From Bordetella parapertussis (GTDB lineage Bacteria; Pseudomonadota; Gammaproteobacteria; Burkholderiales; Casimicrobiaceae): DNA of 58,234 nt. Location of the stretch: NCBI GenBank assembly GCA_943331295.2, contig CALQLA020000035.1, positions 1-58,234 of the forward strand, read 5' to 3'. A program made the translations under genes and the position numbers. The notes below the pieces were generated by a model, which was not told the origin of the DNA, did no database searches, and saw nothing but the letters and a program-made list of their open reading frames with translations. Shown here one piece after another: positions 30,001 to 45,000 of the stretch (position 1 is its first letter; each line of letters begins with the position of its first letter).

Positions 30001-33000
30001 GGCTTCCTTGCGCGCCCTTTCTTCGACGAGAGCCTGCGCTTGCTCGGCTTTCCGGGCGGCCTGCTGGGCGTCCCTCAGCTTGGCGGCGGCCACGCTCGCC
30101 TCCCTGCGCTCGGCGGCACGTATCCGGCGCGTTTCCGCCAATTCGATTCGCGCGGCCTGCCGTTCGTCCGACTGCGGGCTGCTCGCCTGTGCCGCTGCGC
30201 GCAAGTTCTCCAGCTGTGCCTGCTTCGCCTTGGCCGCCGTCTGGAGGCGTTCCATGAAACCGGGTTCCTTGCGGGGCATGTCTTCTGGCTTTCTTCAGGA
30301 GTATTCGTATCGCGGGCATTGCCCGCGTGCTTTCGAGATTGTAGTGGATAAGAGTGACCTTCGGGGAGCAAGGGTTCGCGGCCGCGGCAGGATGGGCGGG
30401 GCCACCGCCACGAATGGCTCGATCCGGCCCGACCGTCGCCGGCGAGCGGCTGCCGTCGACGAAGCCCCTGAAGGCGAGCCCCTGCTATCCTTCGCCGATC
30501 CCGACGTCGGCGTCGCCGTCGGTCGCCCGCTGTCGCTCGGCGATGAGCGCTGCCATTGCGCCCACGCTGTTGCAGGCAAACATGTCCCCCGGTGAAAGCC
30601 TTGCGTCGAAGTCCCTCAGCACCCGCGAGATCACGGAGAACGCCTGCAACGAGTCGCCACCCAGGTCGGAATCATGTGGCCGGGAAGGGTTTGCGCCAAT
30701 GCCGCCCGCAGTTCGGCCGAGGACGGCGCGGTCTCGCCCTGCGCGACGAGATAGGCCACCAGCCGCGTGTCGCCAGCCGGCTCGCCCAGTGCCACGACCA
30801 CCGCTTCGCTGATCGCGCTCAGGTTCAGCAGGTGCATCTCGACTTCGGCGGGCTGCACGCGAAAGCCGCGCACCTTCGCCTGGAAGTCGCGGCGGCCAAA
30901 CACCTCCAGCTGCCCGTCGTGCCCGATGCGTCCGACATCGCCGGTGAAGTAGATTCGCCTGTCGCTGCCATCCGGATCGGGCCGCAGCACGGCCGCAGTG
31001 AGCTTCGGCTTGCGCCAATAGCCGTTCATCGTGTAGCGCGTGCGGACGGCAATCTCGCCGCTTTCTCCCGGCGCCGCCCAGCGGCCATCCTCGGAGACGA
31101 TCAGGATTTCCTTGTCGATTTCGGCGTAGCCCGCGGCAACGCGCCCTTCCGGCAGCGGTGTCGCGTGCACGATCTTCGTGCATGCGATGCGCCCGCATTC
31201 CGATGTCGCAAGCGAATGGAACAGCGTGCGAACGTCTCGCGGGCCCGGGCGGCATACTCCCGGGACGCGACCGCTCCCGGGGATCGCGGGCGCTACACGG
31301 GGCGATCACGGCGCCGTCGAGCCCGGGCTCGCGCCCAATTGCCCGTCGGCAAATGTCCCTGGCTATCTCCGCCATGAACTCGGCTGCGCCCCGCCAGCCC
31401 TGCTGCCGCGACGCTTGCGCCGCCGGTCGTTACGTCGTCAATCGGGCCGGCTCATCGAGAACCGTGACCTTGTCGTTCGACAGCAGGAAAGAAAACACGA
31501 ACCCGCTGCCCAGGAAAATCACACCGGTGAGAAAGCAGTAGATCACCGCCCGGTCGGGGTAGTTGTCCTCCCACGACGCCATGATCAAAGGGCCGGCAAT
31601 GCCTGCGCAAGCCCAGGCGGTAAGAATCGTCCCGTAGACGGCGGCGGACCTTCGCTCGCCAAAAGCGTCAAGCACGAAGGCCGGCATGATGCCGAATCCG
31701 CCGCCAAAGCACAGCAGGACGTAGCAAACGAGTGCGCAAAAGACCCATGGGTTGTGCACCGTCATCAGCACCCCGAAGACAACCATCTGGCTGGCCAGCA
31801 GGAACCGGAAACTTTCCGCGCGACCGAAGCGATCCGAAGCCATCCCCCACGCCAACCGGCCGACGCCGTTAAAAAGCGAACTCACCGCGATCAGGGTGGC
31901 GCCGTAGCCGGCGATGACCACCGGTTCGAGTTGCGGGTGCTCGCGCGCCCAGATGCCCTGCAAGAGCGAGGACTGAAAACTGATGACGGCAATGCCTGCC
32001 CCGATGTTGAAAAAGAAGGCGATCCACATGAACGCGAACTGCGCCGACAGAAGGCAAGGCCTTACGGAACCCGACGCCGCGGCGGCGGCAGGGGCGGCGC
32101 GTGGGGCATCAACCGGCGGGTTGCGAAGCACGAGGGCGGCCGGCAGCAGCACCGCGGCAAAAATCACGCTCATCCACAAGAACGCGTCCGGCAGGTTGGG
32201 GACAGGGCCGGCCAGCAGCCCAGGGGCGAGCAGCTTGCTCATGACGAAGGCACCCAGGCCAAAGCCCATGGTCACGACGCCGGTCGCGAGACCTGTTTTG
32301 TGGGGGAACCACTTTGCAACGGTCACGACCGGAGTCACGTACCCCAGCCCGATACCTATTCCGCCGACGATGCTGTAACCAACATAAAACAAGGGCATGC
32401 TTTTCATATTCAGCGCCACCCCGCCCAGCAGATAGCTCAGGCTGAACAGAATGCCGCCAGCCACCGCGAGTTTTCTGGGCCCGATTCGCGCCAGATTGAA
32501 CCCCGCCAGGGGCGCCGAAGTGCCGATGCTGAATATGACAAGACCAAACGCCCATGCGGTTTCTGTATGGGACCATCTGTAGTCCGTGACCAGCAATGAC
32601 TGGAAGTAACTCCATGCGTATACCGTGCCAAGGCACATCTGCACCACGACAGCCGCCGTGAGTATCACCCACCGGTTGCAATAGCTCCCCTCGGGCGTCT
32701 CCATTATTTATGCGGCTCTGGATGGGTTCCGGTCGGGTAGCGGGACAGCAGACGGGCGATCTCGCCGACCTCATCCAGGCGTGACGTCAGGAGTGCCAGT
32801 TCTTGACGGTCGGGCTCGGTTTGATCCCTCAACTCCGAAATTCCACGCGCGTAGTTCGCCAGTTGCACGAGAGGCCTGGCTGCACGGCTTAGCAGCGCGA
32901 AAGAAATCATGATGCTGAAAACAAAAAGGATCGAAACAAGGTAGACCTGCCGACCAACGGCCGTTTGAATCTTGAATGCAATCAGGCTTTCTTCCATGCC

Positions 33001-36000
33001 CACGTGCACGGTGCCGGAACGACCCATGAGAATGGGTCTGGATGATTCGATGAAATTGCCGAATTCGGGAATGCTTCTGCGGGATGACCCGACGATATTG
33101 TTATCAAGCGCCAGAATCTCTTCCGGTATCCCCGGGATGAATGTGTGTGCGATGATTTTTCCGTTCTCGTCCGCGACATAAATATACTCGACACCACTTA
33201 TTTTTCGGAACTGCTCCAACAGCGACTGGAGTACCGAAAGATCGCGGGTGAGGATGATGTCTTCAGCAGCGTTGGCGATGGAGGTTGCGATCGCTATGTT
33301 GTTTTCCCTGTACTCGTTGGACAACTGCTTGTCGACAGTATGAATGCACAATGCAGAAGTCAAAACGGCCATCAATCCGAACAGCACTGAGATGCCGAAC
33401 AGGGCGCCCCGAAAAAGTCTTAAGGATTTCATTTTGACCACTGACTCCAGTTATCCAGGGGCACGATGCTGCCCTTGACCACCGTGCTGAAATAGACGAC
33501 ATCAGACCCTTGGTTGCGAGCGGGCGAGAAGGAAACCGGCGAGCCAAGCCCGATATCGAAGCCATCGATGCCCCTGATGGCGCTGGCCATATCGGCACGT
33601 GCCGGGCGCGGCCCCAGTCTCCGCAAGGACTCCACCAGCAGTTTGGCGTTGAGGAAGCCCTCGAGGGCCACGCTGCTGTACGGGCTCGACTGGTAGTCCT
33701 GGCCGGGCAGTTCACCGGGATAGCTCGGGTGGTGCTTGTCGATCAGGGTCCGGTATTCGCGCACGGCAGCGAGGTCCAGGCTTTGGTAACTGGGCACAAC
33801 CTCCGAATTGATGAGGTTGCCCGTGTAGTCCGTGCCATCGCGGGCGCCGTCCTGAGTTAGCAGAGTGAGCAGCGTTCTGCTCCCCGCGAACGAGACATTG
33901 GCAATGGGAACGTCCACCCGCGCCTTCCTGGCGTCTCGAATGAAGCCTGCCCCTGCGGCAGAAGTGCAGATGCACACGATCGCGTCGGGGCTGGCTTTCT
34001 GCAGGATTGCCACCTGGCGCTGAAAACTTTGCGCGGATTTCGCCCCCCGTGCGTAGGTGGCCTCGGCCACTATGTCCAACTGTCGCTCGGCCAAGGCGTC
34101 ACGCACGCCCACCCAGCCGCTGCGGCCATACGCGTCGGATTGGTATAGGACGGCGATCCGCGAACGCCGCACGGCGAGCAACTGCTCGACGAGTCGCGAA
34201 GTCTCCTGCCGATACGACGCGCGCAGATTGAACGCCTGCTGATCGTAGGGCGGCAGGCGCGAGGCCTCGCCGCCGCTGAACGGAAACAACAGCAGGAAAT
34301 GCTGAGCCGCATACTTCTTCAGGAGCGGCAGTTGCCGTGTGATCGAAGCCGTCCCCACGTAGTTGAACAACACGAAGACCCGGTCCCGTTCAATCAAGCG
34401 CAACGTGTTCTGAACGGCGATTTCCGGGTCGTAGCCATCGTCGTAGGCGAGCACCGTGATCTTGCGGCCGTGCACGCCGCCGGAAGCATTCACCTCCATC
34501 AGATAGGCCATCGTGCCGCGGTAAAGATCGTGGCCCAGGTCGCGGGACGCGCCCGAAAAAGGCGCCGACATGCCCACGACAATTCCCTGGTCGGTCACCC
34601 CCGGGGAAGAGGCTGCCGCCGTTGCGGTCCCTGCGGCCAGCGGCTGGCCGCAAACACCCGTCAACAGGCAGGCGAGCAGAAATACCCGGCGCCCGGTTTG
34701 GGCGAGGCTGTTCGGATGAGCGTTCATACGTGGCAAGGTGGTGTCCCGGGGGCGTGGCGTAGAAATTTGAGGTGGAGCGATCCCTCGCGGGCGGCATCGG
34801 CTCCCCCGTCAAGGTTGGAGTTGCAAGGCTCCGGCCAAACCGAAGAGGGAACCGAAGGCCGACGAAAGGGCGAGCGGATGGCACCGGGTTCCTCGAGGAC
34901 ACAGGCGGGCACAGGATATGGAAGCCGCCATCCGGTGGGGATTATGGGGTATCGGGGGCGAGTTATCGAGCGGCTTGAGCATGACCCAGCCTGCGGTGCG
35001 AGCGGTCGTGTCCCGGGGCGTGGTGTAGAAAGCGTCCGAGGACGAGGTTGGTTCTTCCGCTCAGCTTGCTTCCTGTGATCAGGCCAAGGCCGGCGCTGCC
35101 GGTAGCCTGATCGCCGGATTCTCGCTCATTGTCGCCAGCGATTCCAGACTCATGTAGCGGCAGTAGTGTCCCAACGTTCTTAGGACAAGTGGCTGTAAGC
35201 TAATGATCGATCGGGTGAAGCGGGCAATTGAGTCTGGCCTCGATTTGAACGTCGAGGCGCAGACTCGGAGCCTTTGGCGGACTTCCGCCCAAGGCTCCCA
35301 TGCATCAAGGCATGCTCGTGTTTGCGCAGGTCATGGCCCATCTGCCGCTTTCGACGTTCCGCCGCTGCGTGTCCGCGCATCGTGGCGAACACAAGGTGCA
35401 GGATTTCTCTTGCCTCGATCAGCCGTGTTACTGACCTAGACAGGGTCATTTGGTAACGAGCCTAAAAAAAGTGTGCCTCATTTACTATATCGCCAGAAAC
35501 GTCCGAGGAGTTTATCGTTCAGGCTTTTATTGCTGTGTATTACCATATTTTCAAGAATCATCGCGCCTCCGCCAGTCGCAGTTTGATGCACAACCGCGAT
35601 TGAACCAGGGATGAATTCGGCGCTGGTTGCACAGAGCAGGACTCGCGAAAGCCACGACTGCGGTCGAAGCGAAGTGTACCCTTGAGCGGGCATTCGATAC
35701 GCCAGCAAGCGTCTGCCGATAACTCCCCGTACGTTTCATACCTCGGTTAGTCGCAACCCAAGAAGCTCACCGGACTTCGGTGGGCTCTTCGTTTGTCTTT
35801 TCAAACGACAGTTAGTAAATAACTTCCGGATGCAGACGCCGAGACACAACGGTGAACGCGATGTCCGCAATATCGCGAGCCGACCCTTTGCCGGTGGCAA
35901 TGAGGCAGACTATTTCTTCGGCGGTGACGTCCGTAATGTCGTTGTCGTCCAAGATGTGCCGAGGATTGCTCCCGCATCCGCGCGATTGCTGCCTTGCCAT

Positions 36001-39000
36001 GCTCCGCGAAGTCGTCCGCCAGCGCGCACAGGAAGTCGCCCTGTAGCCGGGGTTGCGGGACGCAACGGGCTTGCCGCCGGGGTTGCCGCCGGGGTTGCCG
36101 CTTTGACCTCTGCGCCATGCCGGCCGCAGGTTTTTGGAGTTGCCGCGTGGATTTGCCATTTGGTGTATCTGTCCTATTCAGTGATGTCGATGAGGGCGCG
36201 GACAGCCCGCAGGATCGTCCGCACCTCGCGCCGGCTTTCGGTCGCCGCCTTCGTGTACCGGCCGTGAATTGGCGGCGGTCCCGCGTTGCCGCCGTGCATC
36301 CGGCACCGACCGTGTGCCATGGCGCGGGACCGGCATGGTTGCCCCGTCGTCCGCGAATGAGCCGGATGCCAGCGGCACGTCCGGGTACACGCCGAGTGAG
36401 AGCCGCTTTTCCCTGCCCTTGAAGCGGTACTTAAGCCGCCAAGATTTTGCTTCCGCTCGGCGCAATTGCTACATCGAGTCCGCCGCCATCAAACATGCGG
36501 ATCGGATTCGCCCCAGGCTTTGCATTCCGGATGGCGCTGTCGGTTAGGGGCATGGGGCAACTCGGCGCGTTGCAACTCTTATGCCCCAAATGTAGCCCGC
36601 TGTTGCCCCCTGTTGCCCCCGGCTGTCAATCGCCCACAATCGCCCTCACTGGAACCGGAATGCAGGGTTCGCCTGGAAAGAAACGGGGGAGGGGAGATAC
36701 TGTTGCGCTCTTGCCGGAATCGGGCGTGGTACCCGGAGCCGGAATCGAACCGGCATGGCCTTGCGGCCGAGGGATTTTAAGTCCCGTGCGTCTACCAGTT
36801 TCGCCATCCGGGCATCGCAGCGATTTTACGCGCAATGCCGGGCCCGAGGCGACGGTGGTCCGGCGCCTGACGCAGCCGCGGCCTGCGCCCACGCTCCCCG
36901 CAGCATACGGGTTGAGCAACGCGAAACCCGGGTGGACCGTGCCCTCTCGCGCAATCCCCCGGGTTTCGCTGGCGCTCAACACCGGGCTACGGCCGCGCGT
37001 TGCGCCGTGCTATCCTCGCGTCGAACGAACGTTCTTTTCACGAACCTGCCGGATTCCCGTCGCCCGCCATGCCCGCCGCCGCCGTTGCCGCATCGCCTCC
37101 GCGCGTGCCTCCCGTCGTCTCGCCCGACCCGGCGCGCGACCCGCTGGCCGCGCTCAACGCCGGGCAGCGGATGGCCGTCCTGCACGGCACCGAAGACGGG
37201 CAGGCCGGCGTCGGAGGGCCGCTGCTCGTCATCGCCGGTGCCGGTTCCGGCAAGACCAACACGCTCGCCTACCGCGTCGCGCATCTGGTCGGACAAGGCG
37301 CCGATCCGGCGCGGATCCTGCTGCTGACGTTCTCGCGCCGCGCCGCCGCCGAACTGGAGCGCCGGTCGGGGCAGATCCTCAACCGCGTCCGCGGTGCGCC
37401 GTCGACCGATCGCCCGCCGGCGCTGCCGTGGGCCGGCACCTTCCACGGCATCGGCGCGCGCCTGCTGCGCGAGTACGCCGGGCGGATCGGCCTCTCGCCG
37501 TCGTTCACCGTGCACGACCGCACCGATTCCGAGGACCTGCTCGCCATCTCGCGCCACGCGCTGGGCCTCGGCACCGGCAAGAGCCGGTTCCCGACCAAGG
37601 CCACGTGCCTCGCGATCTATTCGCGCGCCGTCAACAGCATGGCGCCGTTGCCGGTGGTGCTCGCCGGGTCGTTCCCGTGGTGCGCGCAATGGGAGGCCGA
37701 GCTGAAATCGCTGTTCGCCGCCTACGTGGGTGCCAAGCAGGCGCAGAACGTGCTGGACTACGACGACCTGCTGCTCTACTGGGCGCACCTCGTCGCCGAG
37801 CCCGCATTTGCGCAGGAGATCGGCTGCCGCTTCGATCACGTCCTGGTCGACGAGTACCAGGACACCAACCGGCTCCAGGCGTCGATCCTGCTCGCGCTGA
37901 AGCCCGACGGCCGCGGCCTCACGGTCGTGGGCGACGACGCGCAGTCGATCTACTCGTTCCGCGCGGCGGCCGTGCGCAACATCCTCGATTTCCCTGCGCA
38001 GTTCACGCCGGCGGCGAGGGTGGTCACGCTGGAGCGCAACTACCGTTCGACGCAGCCGATACTCGACGCGTCGAACGCCGTGATCGGCCTGTCGCCGGAG
38101 CGCCACGAGAAGGCGATGTGGACGGAGCGCGCCTCGGCGGTGAAGCCGCGGCTCGTCACCGTGCGCGACGAGGCCGACCAGGCGCGGTGCGTGGCCGAGC
38201 ACGTGCTCGAGACGCGCGAAACGGGGGTGGCGCTGAAGGCGCAGGCCGTGCTGTTCCGCACCGGCAGCCACAGCGCGCAGCTCGAACTGGAGCTCGCCCG
38301 CCGCAACATCCCGTTCGTCAAGTACGGCGGCCTGCGCTTCCTGGAGGCGGCGCATGTCAAGGACGTCCTGTGCGTGCTGCGCTGGGCGGAGAATCCGAAG
38401 AACCGGATGTCCGGGTTCCGTGTCGTCCAGCTCCTTCCCGGCATCGGGCCCGCCACGGCGGCGCGCTTGCAGGACGCCATGGCAGCGGCCGCCGATCCGG
38501 TCGCCGCGCTGGTCGCGTTCGACGCGCCGGCCGCGGCGCGTCCCGACTGGCAGGATTTCGTCGCGCTGATGCGCGCGCTGCAGGCGCCCGGCGCCGCATG
38601 GCCGGCCGCGATGGGCGCCGTGGTCGCGTGGTATGCGCCGCACCTCGCGCGCATCCACGACGACGCGGCGGTGCGCCAGGGCGACCTCGACCAGTTGCAG
38701 CATGTCGCGTCGACGTATCCGTCGCGCGAGCGCTTCCTCACCGAGGTGACGCTCGACCCGCCGTCGGCGACGAGCGACGAGGCGGGGGTGCCGGGCCGCG
38801 ACGACGACTACCTGATCCTGTCGACGATCCACTCGGCCAAGGGCCAGGAGTGGAAGTCGGTGCACATCCTCAACGTGGTCGACGGCTGCATCCCGTCGGA
38901 CCTCGGCACCGGCACGCCCGAGGAACTCGAGGAGGAGCGCCGGCTGCTGTACGTCGCGATGACGCGGGCGAAGGACGCGCTGCACCTCGTCGTGCCGCAG

Positions 39001-42000
39001 CGGTTCCACGTCACGCAGCAGGGCGCGCACGGCGACCGTCACGTCTATGCCGCGCGCAGCCGCTTCATTCCCGGCAAGCTCACGTCGCTGTTCGAGTGCG
39101 GCGCGTGGCCGCTGGCCGCCGCGGCGCCGGATGGCGCGCCACTCGTCGCGCGCGAGCACGCGCCGTCCGTCGACCTCGCCGCGAAGATCCGCGCCGAGTG
39201 GGGGTGACGGCCGTCGAGGCACTCCATCGCACGTCCTGTCGACGGATTGCGCAGCCGGCACGGGCTACGATTCGGCGAGCTCGGTCGTGATTTCGGTGGC
39301 GACCTGCGTCAGCAGCTTGTGCACGGGACACTTCATCGCGACCGCGAGCAGTTCCTGCCGCTCTTCCGGCGTCGGGTGAGGGCAGGGGCGCGTCAGCCGG
39401 CGACGCGGGCGCGCGGACGGTGCGCGGCGCGCACGGCCGGGGTCCGCGCCGGCGCCAGCGGCGGGCGCGCGGCGAGTCCGGCAATGATCGTGTCGACCAT
39501 CGCCGGTGCGGCGCGCGCCAGGTCGTAGGCGGCCGGATTGCGGACCCACTGGTGCATCGCGCCGACCATGAACGCGTTGGTGCACTTGGCGGCGATCGGC
39601 ACGTCGGTATCCGGTGGCAGCTGGCCCAGTGTCGCGGCCTGCTGCAGGAGGCGCTCGATGTGCGTCAGGCAGCCGCAGTCGGTCGAGCGCTGGCGCTCGG
39701 CGACCGACGCGAGCTCGGCGGTGAATTCGCACTTGTTGAAGATGACGTCGAACACCGCCTGCGCGCGGGCGTCCGTCGCAAGCTGGCGCAGGCCGTCGAT
39801 CATCAGCGTCCGCAGCGCGCCCAGCGGGTCGGTCTGCTCGGCGTCGCCGGCCTCGGCCCGGAGCGCCTCCATCGGCAGCGTCACGCGGTCGCACAGCGCT
39901 TCGAACAGGGCCGCCTTGTCGCGGAAGTGCCAGTACACGGCACCGCGCGTGAGCCCTGCGGCCTGGGCGACCTCCGCCAGCGAGGTGTGAGCGACACCCT
40001 TGTCGCGGAACAGGCGCTCGGCCGATTCCAGCAGCGCTTCGCGGGTCGCGGCCGCTTCCTCCTTCGTGCGTCTTGCCATTTTTATGGGTCCCGATTGCGC
40101 AACCCAGACGAAATCAGGGTTGTAAACATGCATGAATGTATGTAATGTGCTCCCCGGCGTCAAGCGCGCCCAGCGCTCCTGCCCACCTCCTGCCAGGAAC
40201 TCCCCATGCGTCAGTCATTTTCCCTCCTTTTCCGCGTCCTGTCGGCGCTGGGCGCCGTGGCGGTGGTGGCGGGTTGCGGCCAGCCGACCCAGGGGGGCAG
40301 TCCCAAGGCGATGCCTCCGGCCGCGGTGACCGTCGCGGTGCTTGCGCCGCAGACGCTCCCGGTCGCCTACGAATACGTCGGCCAGACCGTCGGCTCGAAG
40401 GAGGTCGAGGTCCGCGCCCGGGTGACGGGAATCCTCGAGCAGCGGCTCTACCAGGAGGGCGCGCGGGTCGCCGCCGGGCAGACGCTGTTCGTGATCGATC
40501 CGCGGCCGTTCGCCGCGCAGGCCGCGGCCGCCGACGCCGAGGTGGCGCGCGCGCAGGCGCAGCTCGCGCAGGCGCAACGCGAGGCGGCGCGCTTGAAGCC
40601 GCTGGCCGAGAAGCGCGCGGTCGGGCAAAAGGAAGCCGACGACGCGATGTCCAACGCCGAACTCGCGCAGGCGGCGCTGAAGGCGGCGCAGGCGAAGCTG
40701 ACCGAGGCGAACCTGAACCTCGGCTACACGCGCGCGCTCGCCCCGATCTCGGGCCTTTCCAGCCGGGCCAACAAGTCGGAGGGCAGCCTCGTCAACGCCA
40801 ACGACACGCTGCTGACGACGATCTCGCAGGTCGACCCGATCTGGGTGCCGTTCAACGTCTCCGAGAACGACCGGCTGCTGCTCGATCGCGCGGTCGCCGC
40901 GGGCCGGCTCACGCTGCCGAAGGGCAATGCGTTCGCGGTCACCGTCAAGCTGTCCGACGGCTCGACGTTCCCGCGCAAGGGCCGGATCAACTTCAGTGAC
41001 TCGCGGGTCAACCCGACCACCGGCACCTACGAGATGCGCGCCGAGATCGCCAACGCCGACAGCGTGCTGAAGCCCGGCCAGTTCGTCCGCGTGAACCTCG
41101 CCGGCGCGGTGCGCAACAACGCGCTGGCGGTCCCGCAGGTCGCCGTGCTCGACGGCACGCAGGGCAAGTACGTCTATGTCGTCGGCCGCGACAAGGACGG
41201 CAAGGAGATCGCGGAGGTGCGCCCGGTGACGCTCGGCGAGTGGGTCGACGCCGCGACCGGCAACCTGTGGATCGTCGAAACGGGACTCAAGCCCGGCGAC
41301 CGCGTAATCGTCGACGGTGTCGCGCGGCTGCGTCCCGGCGTGCCGGTCGCACCGGGAGCCCCGGCGGCCGGTGCCGCTGCGCCCGCCGCCAAGTCCTGAC
41401 CGGGCCAGCCGACCATGTTCTCGCGTTTCTTCATCGACCGCCCGATCTTCGCGGCGGTACTGTCGGTCGTCCTCGTGCTCACCGGCCTCGCGTCGATGCG
41501 CAACCTGCCGATCGCCCAATACCCGGAGATCGCGCCGCCGGTGGTCACCGTGACGGCCGTCTATCCCGGCGCGTCGGCCGCGACGATCGAGCAGACCGTC
41601 GCGGCGCCGCTCGAGAATGCGATCAACGGCGTGCAGGGCATGCTGTACATGGACTCGAACTCGACGTCGGCGGGCTCGGTGCAGATCCAGGTCACGTTCG
41701 AGATCGGCACCAACGTCGACGAGGCGACGATCAACGTCAACAACCGCGTCAAGCAGGTGGAGCCGCGGCTGCCGCTCGAGGTGCGACGGCAGGGGGTCAC
41801 GGTCGAGCGCGGCAGTTCGTCGTTCCTGCAGGTGTTCGCGTTCTACTCGCCGGACGGCAAGTTCGACGACCTCTTCACGTCGAACTACGTGACGCTCAAC
41901 GTGATCGACGAGCTGAAGCGCATCCCCGGCACCACCAACGTCCAGATCTTCGGCGCCAAGGACTATGCGATGCGGGTGTGGCTGAAGCCCGACCGGCTCG

Positions 42001-45000
42001 CGCAGCTGAAGCTCACGCCCGGCGACGTGGCGGCCGCGATCACCGAGCAGAACGCGCAGTTCACGCCGGGCAAGATCGGGCAGGCGCCGATCGGCCGCGG
42101 CCAGGACCTCGTCTACACGATCACCGCGCGCGGCCGCCTCGCCGAGGCGAAGCAGTTCGAGGAGATCATCGTGCGCGCCAACCCCGACGGCTCGCAGGTG
42201 CGACTCGGCGACGTCGCGCGCGTCGAGCTGGGCTCGAAGGACTACGACTTCAACGGCCGCTACAACGGCAAGGCGGCCACGCTCGTCGGCATCTTCCTCG
42301 CGCCCGGCGCCAATGCGCTCGACGTGGCCAAGACGGTGCAGGCGAAGGCGGCCTCGCTCGCGACGCGCTTCCCCGAGGGCCTCTCGTACGCGATTCCCTA
42401 CGACACCACGCGCTTCGTCGAGGTGTCGATCCGGGAGGTAGTGAAGACGCTGGCCGAGGCGATGCTGCTGGTGTTCCTCGTCGTGTTCCTGTTCCTGCAG
42501 AGCTGGCGCGCGGCGATCATCCCGTTCCTGGCGGTGCCCGTGTCGCTGATCGGCACCTTCACCGGGCTCTACCTGCTCGGCTACTCGATCAACACGCTGA
42601 CGCTGTTCGGCATGGTGCTCGCGATCGGCATCGTCGTCGACGACGCGATCGTCGTGCTCGAGAACGTCGAGCGGATCATGCGCGAGGACCACCTGGAGCC
42701 GCGCGACGCCGCGATCCGAGCGATGAACGAGGTCACGGGACCGATCATCGCCATCGTGCTGACGCTGTGCGCGGTGTTCGTGCCGATCGCGTTCCTGGGC
42801 GGCCTGACCGGCGAGCTGTATCGACAGTTCGCGGTGACGATCGCCATCTCGGTGGTGATCTCGGGCTTCGTCGCGCTGACGCTTTCGCCGGCACTGTGCG
42901 TGCTGATGCTGTCGAAGGGGCACCGGCCGCCGGGCCGGTTCTTCACCTGGTTCAACGCGGCGTTCGCGCGGCTCACGCAGCACTACTCGGACGGCGTGAT
43001 GTGGATGATCCGCCGCGCCGGCGTCGGGCTGGTGCTGTTCGCCGGCATGGTCGCGCTGACCGGGTGGCTGTGGAAGACGACGCCCGGCAGCCTCGTGCCC
43101 GACGAGGACCAGGGCTTCTACATCGGCGCGGTGATCCTGCCCGACGGCGCGTCGCTGCAGCGCACCGACAAGGTCGTGGCCGAGGTCGGCAAGGCAATCC
43201 ACTCGAACCCCGCCAACCAGGACGACATCGCGTTCAGCGGCTTCGACTTCCTGGGCGGCGGGTTCCGCAACAACGTGGCGACGCTGTTCGTGACGCAGGT
43301 GCCCTGGGACAAGCGCGAGGTGACCGCAGGGCAGCTGGTCGGCGAGTTCTACGGCAAGACCGCGGGCATTAAGGAGGCGATGGTCTTCGCCGTGAATCCG
43401 CCGGCGATCTTCGGCCTCGGCACCACGGGCGGCTTCGAGTTCTACATCCAGAACCGCGGCGACGGCGGCCCGAAGCGGATGTCCGAGGTGGTGACGGCGT
43501 TCCTCGCCCGCGCCAACAGCGACCCGCAGCTCTCCGGCGCGCAGACGCTGTGGCGCGCCAACACGCCGCAGCTCGACGTCGAGGTCGACCGCGACAAGGC
43601 GAAGAAGCTCGGCGTGCCGATCGACGACGTCTACAACGCGCTCGCCGGCACGCTCGGCACCTACTACGTCAACGACTTCAACAAGTACGGCCGCACCTGG
43701 CAGGTGCTGATGTCGGCCGATCCCGCGTACCGCGGGCGGCCCGGCGACGTCGGCGGCATCTACGTCCGCTCGGCCAAGGGCGAGATGATTCCGCTCGCGT
43801 CGCTCGTCAACGTGCGCTACTCGTCGGGGCCGGACTCGCTCGAGCGCTTCAACAACCTGCCGGCGGTGAAGATCTTCGGGCAGGGCGCGCCGGGGATCAG
43901 CTCGGGCCAGGCGATCGCGCGGGTCGAGGCGATCGCGCGCGAGGTGCTGCCCAACGACTTCAGCTACGACTGGGGCGGCACGTCGTTCCAGGAGAAGAAG
44001 TCGAGCGGCGCTTCGGGCTTCGCGCTCGGCCTCGCGGTGATCATGGTGTTCCTGATCCTCGCCGCGCAGTACGAGAAGTGGTCGCTGCCGTTCTCGGTGC
44101 TGCTGGCGATGCCGTTCGGCACCTTCGGCGCGCTGGCGGCCGTCTGGCTGCGCGGACTCACCAACGACGTCTACTTCCAGATCGGCCTCGTCACGCTGCT
44201 GGGCCTTGCCGCCAAGAACGCGATCCTGATCGTCGAGTTCGCGGTGATGCGGCGCGAGGAGGGGATGTCGACGACGGCCGCGGCGATCGAGGCGGCGCGG
44301 CTGCGGTTCCGGCCGATCCTGATGACCTCGCTCGCGTTCATCCTCGGCGTGCTGCCGCTGGCGATCTCGACCGGCGCCGGCGCCGGCGCCCGCCGCAGCG
44401 TAGGCACCGGCGTGATGGGCGGGATGATGGCCGCGACCTTCCTCGCGATCTTCTTCGTGCCGCTCTTCTTCCGGCTGATCTTCGACCGCAAGCTGTCGGA
44501 GCCGCGCACGCCCGACGAGCTGCACGCCGAGATCGAGCACGCGCGCGAGCTCCGCGTGCGGCCGGCGGCGACCACGCCCGCGCATCCGCCGGTGCAGGAG
44601 GGGATGCCGCGGCCGTTCCCGCTCGCCGGGTCGCCGCCCGACGAGCCGCCGGACACTCCGCCCGCATTGCCGCCCCTGCCGGGCGAGGGAGGCAGCCGTG
44701 CGTAGGCCGCTGCGTGGACTGTTCCCCGCGCTGGTCGCGGCACTCGTGCTGGCCGGCTGCGCCGTCAACCAGCCCGCGCCGCCCGTGTCGGACCTGCCGG
44801 CGCCGACCGCCACCGCCGCGGACAACGCGCTGCTCGCGCGCTGGTGGGTCGCGTTCGACGATTCCGCGCTCACGGCGCTGGTCGACGAAGCGCTCGCGAA
44901 CAACCTCGACCTCAAGGCCGCGCTGTCGCGGATCGAGCTCGCCCGCGCGCAGATCCTGCTGGCGCAGGCCAACCTGTACCCGACGGTCAACCTGAACGCG